From: CAZYWA01 sp964650975 [NCBI: uncultured bacterium]
Lineage (GTDB): Bacteria; JADJOY01
Direction of reading: 5' to 3'
Assembly: GCA_964650975.1 (NCBI GenBank)
Contig: CAZYWA010000160.1
Location: 1-14,919, forward strand
DNA: 14,919 bases
The position numbers were made by a program, and so were the translations under genes. This document shows, in pieces, positions 7,979 through 14,914 of the stretch (its first letter is position 1; every line of letters begins with the position of its first letter). A model generated the notes under the pieces. The model saw only the letters and a program-made list of their open reading frames with translations, was not told the origin of the DNA and did not search any database.

Positions 7979-8983
7979 TCAGCCGCAGAAAGCTCCGTCG
8001 GGCACCTTGCAGACCATGCCGGCCGAGCTGCTGTCGGCGACGCACCGGGCCGGACCCAGGCAACCGGGGCCCTTCACGAGATCGCACGCGGAGCCGTCCG
8101 CGGCCGGCGCCACGCACGTGCCGGCCGAGGCACCCGCGGGCGTCACGCAGGTCGAGCCGTCGACGCACACCAGGTTGGCGTCGCCGCTACGCCCGCACGC
8201 CTGTCCGGCGGTCGCCGAGGTCGCCTGCTGGCACGTCTGGCTTCCCGCCGGTCCGCCGCAGAAGAGGCCGAGGTCGCGATCGCAGGTGGACATCGTGGTC
8301 TTGGTCGAGTCGCACGGGCTTCCCAGCGTGGCGATGTCGGCTTCGCAGGCTCCGGGAGTGGCGGCGCTGGGATCCTCGCCCACGCAGCTGGCACCCTTGA
8401 GGCACGGATGGGCGCCGTCGCACGAGGCGCCGTTCGCCACCGGCATCGCGCACCGCGGCGTGTCCTTGCGGCACACCAGGCTCGCGCCGCAGCCGGTATC
8501 GACGCAGGCGTCGCCGACCTGCGGGACCGGCGCGCACACGCCGCACGCGACGCCGTCGCTGAGCTGGCAGTAGCTGCTCTGGCACTGCGAGCTGCCGATG
8601 CACGCCTGGCCGTCGGCGCGCGGCCCCGCGATGGGCTGGCATTCGCCCGGCGTTTCAGAATTGAGGAAGTCGCTGCACGAGGTGGACGGAAGCGCGTCCG
8701 CGCACGCCACGGTGTTGGCGGGCGTGCGGGCGGTCGCCGGCGCCGCCAGATCGGCCTCGCAGGAGAGCACCGTGCGGTCCTCGCACGTCGCCAGATCGCC
8801 GAACCGGCGCGCCAGATCGCCCGGCCCGCAGGACGCGAGATGGTCGCAGCGCGCCGAGGCGAGATCGCCGCAAGCCGACGAGGTGGCGGGATGCTTCGAT
8901 CCACCACCGCAATGCAGCGCGGCGGCAAGGAGCGGGACGCCCAAAGCGACGGCGACCAGCGTGCGGAGTCGGAGCGGAGCCAT
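7979..8983 (-). CDS. Cysteine-rich modular secreted protein, probable lipoprotein
   Basis: This 334-residue protein starts with a signal peptide, MAPLRLRTLVAVALGVPLLA, followed by AALHC and a Gly-rich linker. Cys25 may be lipidated, although ALHC is a poor lipobox. The whole protein has 35 cysteines. Residues after about 105 form roughly six modules of about 30 residues, each opening with Gly-x-x-Cys (GQAC, GDAC, GASC, GSPC, GQAC, GSAC) and holding about four Cys. The N-terminal part (about 33-100) has a separate Cys pattern. Such proteins are typical of Myxococcota and relatives; their function is unknown, and the Cys pairs are probably disulfides. The ATG at 8983 is preceded by GAGGAGG with 6-nt spacing; a GTG at 9037 is open but has no such site. 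It follows the membrane-protein gene after 117 bp. Confidence 0.82.
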   Translation of the reverse strand: MAPLRLRTLVAVALGVPLLAAALHCGGGSKHPATSSACGDLASARCDHLASCGPGDLARRFGDLATCEDRTVLSCEADLAAPATARTPANTVACADALPSTSCSDFLNSETPGECQPIAGPRADGQACIGSSQCQSSYCQLSDGVACGVCAPVPQVGDACVDTGCGASLVCRKDTPRCAMPVANGASCDGAHPCLKGASCVGEDPSAATPGACEADIATLGSPCDSTKTTMSTCDRDLGLFCGGPAGSQTCQQATSATAGQACGRSGDANLVCVDGSTCVTPAGASAGTCVAPAADGSACDLVKGPGCLGPARCVADSSSAGMVCKVPDGAFCG

Positions 8984-9100
8984 GGCGGACCTCCTCGAAC
9001 GGCGGGTGGATGCGAGGGAGACCCCGCCCCGGCGCACGGGGTTAGCCGCGTGGCCCGAGTCGTCGTAGCGAGCTGCTTCTGAAGAGGCGTTCAGGAACCG

Positions 9101-9793
9101 TCAGAAGTAGGGCCGCGCCCAGGAAACCAGCTTCGGAGCCACCGACTGCCACGCGTGGGTCGCGCCCAGCGGTTGCAGGAGATTCATGCCGATCAGCGCC
9201 AGGCCGCCGCTTACGGTGGCGAGATGGAGCCGCCGCGCGGTCACGAGGTCGTAGACCGCAACCGACCCGATGAGGCCGCGCAGAATCCATGCGGTGGCGC
9301 TCGCGAGCTCCGGGATGCGGCCGAACGCCGCGCCCAGGAGCGCGATCGTCGCCATCGCCATCAACCGCTTGTGCGCGGGAGGCCGGCGGCGTGCGAGAAA
9401 CGCGATCGAGGCCAGGATCACGAAGCAACCGATCGTCGTGACCGTGCCGAAGAGACTCTGGTAGGAGTCGTTCGGGTCGCCCTGCGGCGCGTTCTCGATG
9501 GTGGAGAGCAGCCCCACCCCGACGCCCGTGATACCCATCGCCGGGATCAAGAACGCACCGGTCCAGCCGATCCGCCGATGCCATCGGAGCTTGCCTGCCG
9601 CCGCGAGTGCGCTCTGCGCGACCAGCAGCACGATCCAGCCTCCGAAGCACGCGGCGTGGACGTAGACGAGCACCGGGGCGGAGAAGGTTCCTCGCGCGAG
9701 CAGTACCAGGAAGGTCCGGGAGAAGCCGGTCAGCACCGCCGCGGCGGCGAGGGCCGCGAAGCCGAGGAAGAAGAAACGTTTTCCTGCCGCCAC
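9101..9793 (-). CDS. Multi-pass membrane protein of unknown function
   Basis: This 230-residue protein has about seven hydrophobic segments (roughly 7-24, 40-62, 75-95, 113-134, 143-160, 165-183, 191-209). Histidines sit at helix ends in settings that recur in an uncharacterised family: VYVHAACFGGW (His46), RWHRRIG (His72) and AHKRLM (His141). They could bind haem or metal, but this is only a guess from their placement. I do not recognise a named family with confidence; it may be related to the DUF2306-type membrane proteins. The GTG start at 9793 lies 1 nt past the argS stop and no other start fits. Translation is therefore probably coupled to argS. Confidence 0.75.
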   Translation of the reverse strand: MAAGKRFFFLGFAALAAAAVLTGFSRTFLVLLARGTFSAPVLVYVHAACFGGWIVLLVAQSALAAAGKLRWHRRIGWTGAFLIPAMGITGVGVGLLSTIENAPQGDPNDSYQSLFGTVTTIGCFVILASIAFLARRRPPAHKRLMAMATIALLGAAFGRIPELASATAWILRGLIGSVAVYDLVTARRLHLATVSGGLALIGMNLLQPLGATHAWQSVAPKLVSWARPYF

Positions 9794-9794
9794 G

Positions 9795-11549
9795 CTACAT
9801 CTGCTCGACGGTGGCGATGCCGAGCAGCGAGAGGCCCCGGTGCAGCACGCGCGCGGTGACGTCGCACATCGCGAGGCGGCTGGCGCGCACCTCGGAGCTC
9901 TGCGCCGTGAGCACCGGGCAGGTCTCGTAGAACTTGTGGTAGCGGGAGGCGAGCTCGTAGAGAAAGGTGCAGAGCGTGTGCGGCAAGAGCTTGTCGGCGA
10001 CGCCGTCGACCACCTCGGGGAAGCGCGCCACCGCGATCGCCAGGTCGCGCTCGGCGCTCGCCTCGACGGAGATCGGCGCCGCCGGATCGGGCGCCGCTCC
10101 GGCCTTGCGCAGGATCGAGCGGATTCGCACGTACGCGTTCACCAGGTAAGGCGCGGTATTGCCGTTGAGCGCCAGCATCCGGTCCCAGTCGAACACGTAG
10201 TCCTTGCCGCGATCCGACGAGAGATCGGCGTACTTGACCGCGCCGATGCCGATCGCGCGCGCGATCGCGCACTTGTCGGCGTCGCTCGCCGCGGTGGGCT
10301 CGCGTCCGCCGGGGCGCTCGTCGAGCGCCGCGCGCGCCCGATCCACCGCCTCGGCCAGCAGGTCGACGAGCTTGATGGTGCCGCCCGCGCGCGTCTTGAA
10401 CGGTTTCCGGTCGGCGCCCAGCACGGAGCCGAACGACACGTGCTCGGCGTGGACGTTCTCCGGCAGCCAGCCGGCCATGCGCGCGACCGCGAACAGCATC
10501 GCGAAGTGCTGCGCCTGGCGCTCGTCGACCACGTACACGATGCGGTCGGCGTGCAGCTCGCTCACGCGGTAGCGCATCGCCGCGAGATCGGTCGTGGAGT
10601 AGAGATAGGCGCCGTCCGCTTTGCGCACGATCATCGGCAAGGACTCGCCGTCCTTGCGCTTGAAGCCCTCGGGGAAGACGCAGGTGGCGCCGTCGCTCTC
10701 GCGCGCCAGGCCCATCGCCTCGAGGTCGCTCACCACGCCGGCCAGGCGCGGGTTGAAGAAGCTCTCGGGGCGGACGTCGCCGTCGTCGAGGAGCACGCCG
10801 AGCTCGGCGTAGACCGCGCGGAAGTGGCGCTCCGACTCCTCGACCAGCCGGCGCCAGAGCGTCACCGACTCTGGGTCGCCGCCCTGCAGCAGCACCACGC
10901 GGTTTCGGGCGCGAGTGCGGAATTCCTCGGAGTCGTCGAAGCGGCGCTTGGCCTCCTGGTAGAAGCCGTCGAGGTCCTTGACGCCGAGGTCGGTCTGGCT
11001 GGCGGTGCCCTGGTCGAGGAGATGCTCGATCAGCATGCCGAACTGCGTGCCCCAGTCGCCGATGTGGTTCTGGCGGATCACGCGATGGCCGACGAAGCTC
11101 AGGACTCGCGCCAGGCAGTCGCCGATGATGGTCGAGCGCAGGTGCCCGACGTGCATCTCCTTCGCGATGTTGGGCGCCGAGTAATCGACTACCACGGTTT
11201 GCGGAGCGGCGGCCACGACGACGCCCTCGGTCGTATGCGCGCGAAGCTCGCCGATTCGGGCGGCGAGTGCCGTCTCGCGCACCCGCAGGTTCAAGAACCC
11301 GGGACCGGCGAGCTCGACCGGGTGGCAGAGATCGTCGATCGCGAGCCGCGCGCGGATTGCCTCCGCGACCTCGCGCGGCGGACGGCCGACGGTCTTGGCC
11401 AGGCGCAACGCGACGTTGCTCTGGTAGTCGCCGAAGCGCGCGTCGGTGGCGGGCTCGACCACCGAGCCCAGGCTCTCGGTCAGCTCCGGAAAGGCCGCCG
11501 CGACCGCCGCCGCGACGCGTGCGCCGATCAGCGCTCGGAAGGTATCCAT
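9795..11549 (-). CDS. argS: Arginine--tRNA ligase
   Basis: This is a 584-residue cytosolic class I synthetase that charges tRNA-Arg. An N-terminal additional domain (about 1-115) contains GDYQSNVALRLAK (40-52) and ELAGPGFLNLRV (79-90). The catalytic core opens with DYSAPNIAKEMHVGHLRST (122-140), whose HVGH is the HIGH signature, and NHIGDWGTQFG (161-171). The loop that replaces KMSKS in most ArgRS reads LGADRKPFKTRAGG (377-390). The C-terminal part (about 460-584) is the helical DALR anticodon-binding domain, with YLVNAYVRIRSI and YELASRYHKFYE. The length is normal for the family. The ATG at 11549 has only a weak upstream site. It lies 31 bp behind the ferredoxin-like gene and 1 bp ahead of the membrane-protein gene, suggesting one transcript. 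Confidence 0.96.
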   Translation of the reverse strand: MDTFRALIGARVAAAVAAAFPELTESLGSVVEPATDARFGDYQSNVALRLAKTVGRPPREVAEAIRARLAIDDLCHPVELAGPGFLNLRVRETALAARIGELRAHTTEGVVVAAAPQTVVVDYSAPNIAKEMHVGHLRSTIIGDCLARVLSFVGHRVIRQNHIGDWGTQFGMLIEHLLDQGTASQTDLGVKDLDGFYQEAKRRFDDSEEFRTRARNRVVLLQGGDPESVTLWRRLVEESERHFRAVYAELGVLLDDGDVRPESFFNPRLAGVVSDLEAMGLARESDGATCVFPEGFKRKDGESLPMIVRKADGAYLYSTTDLAAMRYRVSELHADRIVYVVDERQAQHFAMLFAVARMAGWLPENVHAEHVSFGSVLGADRKPFKTRAGGTIKLVDLLAEAVDRARAALDERPGGREPTAASDADKCAIARAIGIGAVKYADLSSDRGKDYVFDWDRMLALNGNTAPYLVNAYVRIRSILRKAGAAPDPAAPISVEASAERDLAIAVARFPEVVDGVADKLLPHTLCTFLYELASRYHKFYETCPVLTAQSSEVRASRLAMCDVTARVLHRGLSLLGIATVEQM

Positions 11550-11580
11550 GGATCTCGCGGACGCTGCTTGCGGCGCGCGC

Positions 11581-11937
11581 TCAGACGGCGCTCTTGCCGC
11601 GAACGAGCTTGCCGTCGGCGTCGCGGGTGAAGGTGAGACGCTCCACGACCTTTCCGCCGATCAGATGCTGATCGACGATCTCGTCGACGTCCTCGGCGGT
11701 TCGCACCAATCCGTACCAGACGCCTTCGGGGTAGACCACGACGGTCGGCCCGATCTCGCACTGGTCGAGGCAGCCGGCCTTGTTGGCGCGCATCCGTCCC
11801 TTGAGCCCGCGCTTCGCGAGCGCCTTCTTGAAGAGCTCGCGCACCTGCTCGCCGCCCTTCTCGGCGCAGCAGCCGCGCTCGTGGCCTTTTTCCCGCACGT
11901 TCTCGCAGATGAAGATGTGGCGCTCGAAGATCGCCAT
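11581..11937 (-). CDS. [2Fe-2S] thioredoxin-like ferredoxin
   Basis: This is a 118-residue soluble protein. FICEN (Cys11), RGCCAEKGGEQ (Cys23, Cys24) and NKAGCLDQCEIGPTVVVYPEGVWYG (Cys56, Cys60) give the Cys-x(11-12)-Cys...Cys-x3-Cys spacing of the thioredoxin-fold [2Fe-2S] ferredoxins, related to the NuoE/HoxE C-terminal domain. Such proteins carry one electron; partners are unknown here. The C-terminal 20 residues (about 97-118) are charged and outside the core. The ATG at 11937 has an excellent Shine-Dalgarno, AGGAGGAG, with 6-nt spacing; the longer open frame to 12168 has no support. It heads the ferredoxin/argS/membrane-protein group and is divergent from the beta-barrel gene across a 289-bp gap where I see no gene and no clear promoter. 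Confidence 0.9.
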   Translation of the reverse strand: MAIFERHIFICENVREKGHERGCCAEKGGEQVRELFKKALAKRGLKGRMRANKAGCLDQCEIGPTVVVYPEGVWYGLVRTAEDVDEIVDQHLIGGKVVERLTFTRDADGKLVRGKSAV

Positions 11938-12226
11938 GTGCGACTCCTCCTGGTCTTCCGCCGGTCTTGGAGCGGCCCAAGAGTAACAGGGCGCCGCGCG
12001 CCGTGTCCTCGCGGCGCGGCTCGCCTGGATTCGCCCGCGCGATGGGGGCTCACACCCAGCGAGTGCATCCGGTTGGCGCGGGCTCGAGCACCCTCGCACG
12101 GCCACCGGACGTCCGTCGCCCGAGCCGGCCCAGGTGGGCAAAGTGAGACAGTAGCGCAGCGAGCGCACTTCTTGACGGGGTCCGCGAATCCCGGGTACGT
12201 GGGCTCAGCGGTTCGGGGGAGGGGGA

Positions 12227-12859
12227 ATGAAGCTCGTGCGGTGCCCGGCGCCTGCGCTGGTGAAGGGGCTCCTCGCTTTGGCGATGGCGAGCGGCGCTGC
12301 TCTCGCGACGGCCTCGACGGTGTGCGCGCAGGCTGCGCCGGCCGTCGAGCCGCTTGCGGAAACGGGTGCGGCTCCAGTCGCGGGCCCCGGTGTCGAGGGT
12401 TCGTGGGAGCTCGGGCTCGACGCGTCGTTCCAGCGTCTCAGCGACGGCATCGTGAGCACCGAGACGCGCCTCGCCACCGCCGTCGGCTGGTACGGGCTCA
12501 CCTGGCTCGAGCCGCTCCTGGGGATCTCGGTCGACGTGCAGCACCTCGACGGCGGCCACGGAGCGAACGGAACCGCCACCCAGGCGTCGATGGGCCTCGG
12601 CGCGCGCGCCAGCACCGAGCTGATCGAGCGCGTGCGCGGTTACCTGGTCGCCTCGCCCGGCTTCTTGATCCGCACCACCGACACCAGCGGCTTCGATCAC
12701 GCCGGGCAGACCGATTTCTCGATGTCGGCGGGACTGGGAGTGCAGGTGGTGCTGGTGCCTCACGTGGCGCTCGACCTGAGCTTCGACTACGACCGGATCT
12801 TCTCCCATCGAGGCGAGGATCTGCTCACCGTTCCGATCGGTCTCAGCGTGTTCTTCTGA
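12227..12859 (+). CDS. Putative outer-membrane beta-barrel protein
   Basis: This 210-residue protein has a classical signal peptide: a basic start, hydrophobic LVKGLLALAMASGAALATA and likely cleavage after AQA (about residue 36). After a Pro/Ala/Gly linker (37-57) the rest alternates polar and hydrophobic residues in amphipathic strands, for example WELGLDASFQRL, TRLATAVGWYGL, LGISVDVQHL, GLGARASTEL and VALDLSFDYDRIF. It ends in Phe (GLSVFF), the usual C-terminal signal of barrel proteins recognised by BamA. Its size would fit a barrel of about eight strands. No specific function is predicted. The ATG follows a purine-rich site, GGGGGAGGGGGA. The next gene starts 25 bp downstream, so the two may share a transcript. 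Confidence 0.75.
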   Translation: MKLVRCPAPALVKGLLALAMASGAALATASTVCAQAAPAVEPLAETGAAPVAGPGVEGSWELGLDASFQRLSDGIVSTETRLATAVGWYGLTWLEPLLGISVDVQHLDGGHGANGTATQASMGLGARASTELIERVRGYLVASPGFLIRTTDTSGFDHAGQTDFSMSAGLGVQVVLVPHVALDLSFDYDRIFSHRGEDLLTVPIGLSVFF

Positions 12860-12884
12860 ATGGCCAAGTGTCGCGGAGGGATTC

Positions 12885-13488
12885 ATGGAGGCTCGGATCG
12901 AGGTCGCGCTGCTGTTGATTCTCTTCACCGTCCCGGCGGGAGCGATGTTCGCGGTGTATCGAGTGCGCTACGGCAAGATGCCGATCGGCATCAGCGAGCG
13001 CAGCTCGAGCACCGAGCGGTTCCTGGCCGGATCGTTGCTGGCTGGTGGTCGGCCATTACGGGTTCGGCCTCCTTTACTTGTGGCGGCCGTCGGTGGTGGA
13101 CGCGCTCCGTCCGTTCGATTCGCTCACCGGGACCGCCGTGCAGACGCTGGGACTGATCGTGGGGCTGGGATCGCTGGGGCTCACGGGCTGGGCGCAGGCG
13201 TCGATGGGTGAGGCGTGGAAGATCGGCATCGACCGCGGCGGTGTCGCGGAGCTGGTGCTCCACGGACCGTTTCGCTGGATCCGCAATCCGATCTACACCG
13301 GGATGATGGGCGCCAGCTGCGGGCTCTTCCTGCTGGTGCCGTGCGATGCGTCGGCGGCGCTGGTGCTGCTCACCGTCTACGGTCTGCAGCTCCAGGCGCG
13401 TCTCGAGGAGGACTTCCTCCTCGAGGAGCACGCCCAGAGCTATCCGGCGTGGATGGCCGTGACGGGCCGGTTCTTGCCCAGGATCTAA
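12885..13488 (+). pseudogene. Isoprenylcysteine carboxylmethyltransferase family gene, frameshifted
   Basis: The start (ATG at 12885, Shine-Dalgarno GGAGG 5-6 nt upstream) encodes a membrane helix, LLLILFTVPAGAMFAVYRV, and a second one beginning RFLAGSLL. At about 13040 that frame turns to Arg/Pro-rich nonsense, while the next frame continues the expected VVGHYGFGLLYLW. Omitting one G of the GG at 13040-13041 restores a smooth GSLLLVVGHYGF and a 200-residue protein. The second part has the family signature: HGPFRWIRNPIYTGMM (binding SAM and substrate) and a C-terminal EEDFLLEEHAQSYPAWM...RFLPRI. Relatives are multi-pass membrane methyltransferases; the substrate in bacteria is usually unknown. 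The lesion may be a sequencing or assembly error, because the rest of the frame has not decayed. Its TAA stop coincides with the first base of a repeat element. Confidence 0.8.
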
Positions 13489-13713
13489 GAGGGTGTAGAC
13501 GAAAGAAATTCAGCCGCTTGGATGAGCGGCATGCGTGGCGGGAAACCTCTCGAGCGTCTGTCCCTGGTCGTGGAGGGCTGCGGTCCCTCGCAGCCGCAGG
13601 CGTCCATCTTGGTTCAGACGCTGCGGACGCGAGGGACCGCGTCCCTCCAAACGGCACGAGCTCGGTTTGGATGAAGCACTTCGAACAATGATTCGACTTT
13701 GTCCACACCTTCT
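13488..13713. mobile_element. MITE-like element, copy 1, with inner REPIN-like doublet
   Basis: This 226-bp non-coding unit begins AGAGGGTGTAGACGAAAG and ends with the near-complement CTTTGTCCACACCTTCT, forming imperfect terminal inverted repeats of about 17 bp. Inside are a small hairpin, CCGCT/AGCGG, near the left end and then the doublet: GGCTGCG (13576-13582), loop GTCCCT, CGCAGCC (13589-13595), and GGACGCG (13625-13631), loop AGGGAC, CGCGTCC (13638-13644). No transposase gene is present. Its left end coincides with the stop codon of the methyltransferase-family gene. The sequence TCTA is found at 13484-13487 and again at 13711-13714, so a short target duplication (TA, CTA or TCTA) is possible. 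Confidence 0.65.
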
Positions 13714-13714
13714 A

Positions 13715-13940
13715 AGAGGTTGTGGACGAAAGAAATTCCCCGCTTGGATCAGCGGCATGCGTGGCGGGAAATCGCTCGAGCGTTTGCACCTGGGTGGTCG
13801 GAGGGCTGCGGTCCCTCGCAGCCGCAGGCGTCCATTCTTGGTTCAGACGCTGCGGACGCGAGGGACCGCGTCCCTCCAAACGGCTCGAGCTCGGTTTGGA
13901 GGACGCGCTTCGGATCGATCCGATTCTGTCCACACCTTCT
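13715..13940. mobile_element. MITE-like element, copy 2, with inner REPIN-like doublet
   Basis: This is a second copy in direct orientation, one base after copy 1. It begins AGAGGTTGTGGACGAAAG and ends CTGTCCACACCTTCT. The inner hairpins are GGCTGCG (13804-13810) with CGCAGCC (13817-13823) and GGACGCG (13854-13860) with CGCGTCC (13867-13873), with loops GTCCCT and AGGGAC. The two copies differ by scattered substitutions and 1-2 base indels, mostly in the spacers; the hairpins and ends are the best conserved parts. Its right end overlaps the stop codon of the leftward monophosphatase gene. Confidence 0.65.
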
Positions 13941-14745
13941 ACGTCTCCGCGCGTCCGCGCAGCGCGGCGGCCGCGACGCCGAGCATCGCCTGGTGGACGC
14001 GGCCGTTGGTCGCGAGCAGCCGGCCGCCGGCCAGCTCGAAGGGGCCGCCGTCGAGATTGGTGACGCGTCCGCCCGCCTCCTCGACGATCAGGCTGCCGGC
14101 CGCGACGTCCCACGGCTTGAGGCCGAGCTCCCAGAATCCGTCGAAGTGGCCGGCGGCGACGAAGCACAGGTCGAGCGCCGCCGAGCCGTCACGACGCAGA
14201 CCCTGCGCCTCGCCCAGGAACGCGCGGAGCAGCGTCAGCGTGGGCTCGGGCTCCTCGCGGATCGAGTAGGGGAAGCCGGTCACGAGCAGCGAGCGCCCCA
14301 GCGAGTCGACCGTCGAGACGGCGAGCGGCCTGCCGTTGCGAGTGGCGCCGCGGCCGCGCGCCGCGGCGAAGGTCTCGCGGCGGTTGGGCTCGTGAACCAC
14401 GCCGCATTGCACGACTCCGTCGATCTCGAGCGCGATCGAGACCGCGAACAGCGGATAGCCGTGGGCGAAGTTGGTGGTGCCGTCGAGCGGATCGACCAGC
14501 CAGCGACGGCCGCCGGGATGGATCGCTCCGCGGCTCTCCTCGGCGAGGATCGCATCGTCCGGAAAGGCGGCGCCGAGCCGCTCCACGATCAGCGTCTCGG
14601 CCGCCCGATCGGCGCTCGTCACCAGATCGATGGCGCCCTTGTGATGGACGTCGAGATCACGCCCGACGTGCGCGAGCAGCACCTCACCGGCCTCGCCGGC
14701 GATCGCGATCGCGGCATCGAGGGAGGCAGCCGTGGAGTCGGTCAT
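13939..14745 (-). CDS. suhB: Inositol monophosphatase family protein (SuhB-like)
   Basis: This is a 268-residue cytosolic Mg2+-dependent, Li+-sensitive type phosphatase. The metal-binding signatures are complete: LAEESRG (Glu69, Glu70), WLVDPLDGTTNFAHGYP (82-98, with Asp85 and Asp88) and KPWDVAAGSLIVEEAGG (210-226, with Asp213). The length matches E. coli SuhB (267). The family includes inositol-1-phosphatase, histidinol-phosphatase (HisN type) and CysQ-like nucleotidases; the motif wording favours the SuhB/inositol type, but the substrate is not certain. The ATG at 14745 gives a standard N terminus; an upstream start at 14892 would add 49 residues of no domain character. The stop TAG is formed within the end of the second repeat element. 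It is convergent with the methyltransferase-family gene. Confidence 0.88.
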   Translation of the reverse strand: MTDSTAASLDAAIAIAGEAGEVLLAHVGRDLDVHHKGAIDLVTSADRAAETLIVERLGAAFPDDAILAEESRGAIHPGGRRWLVDPLDGTTNFAHGYPLFAVSIALEIDGVVQCGVVHEPNRRETFAAARGRGATRNGRPLAVSTVDSLGRSLLVTGFPYSIREEPEPTLTLLRAFLGEAQGLRRDGSAALDLCFVAAGHFDGFWELGLKPWDVAAGSLIVEEAGGRVTNLDGGPFELAGGRLLATNGRVHQAMLGVAAAALRGRAET

Positions 14746-14853
14746 GCCTCGCCCGGCAGAGCGTCGCGGTGCCCAGCGGTATCTCGGGCGCCGGCGCGGC
14801 TCAGAGTGTGGGAAGCCATCATTCGAGAGGCGCGGTCGACCCGTGATTTCGTT

Positions 14854-14871
14854 CGGCGCGTTGTCGCGCCG
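14854..14871. repeat. Short GC hairpin upstream of the SuhB-like gene
   Basis: CGGCGCG (14854-14860), loop TTGT and CGCGCCG (14865-14871) form a perfect 7-bp stem, followed by GATTT. It lies about 110 bp upstream of the start of the leftward gene. It might belong to an untranslated leader or to the end of a gene outside the window; its role is unknown. Confidence 0.4.
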
Positions 14872-14880
14872 GATTTGGGG

Positions 14881-14914
14881 GTGGGGCCCCACGAAAATCG
14901 CACTTTTCGTGGGG
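14881..14914. repeat. Strong inverted repeat at the right edge
   Basis: CCCCACGAAAA (14887-14897), a 6-base loop TCGCAC and TTTTCGTGGGG (14904-14914) form a perfect 11-bp stem. Its left arm overlaps a perfect palindrome, GTGGGGCCCCAC (14881-14892), so the GTGGGG/CCCCAC motif occurs three times in alternating orientation. The A-run/T-run at the top of the stem is unusual in this GC-rich setting. It could be a terminator for a gene to the right, a protein-binding site or a dispersed repeat. The sequence after the stem is G-rich with no T-tract. Confidence 0.55.

Noticed and set aside
7760-9082. 440-residue rightward frame over the lipoprotein gene
   Set aside because: It is the Arg/Ala/Gly-rich shadow of the Cys-rich gene on the other strand, which has a signal peptide and a strong ribosome binding site.
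9076-9107. CTTCTGA/TCAGAAG inverted repeat at the end of the membrane-protein gene as a terminator
   Set aside because: It has only 7 bp of stem around an 18-base loop, includes the stop codon itself and has no T-run; too weak to call.
9840-11630. 596-residue rightward frame over argS
   Set aside because: It is antisense to a textbook ArgRS and has no recognisable motif.
13488-13940. Short open frames within the tandem elements
   Set aside because: They are translations of repeated hairpin DNA, present in several frames, without ribosome binding sites or protein-like composition.
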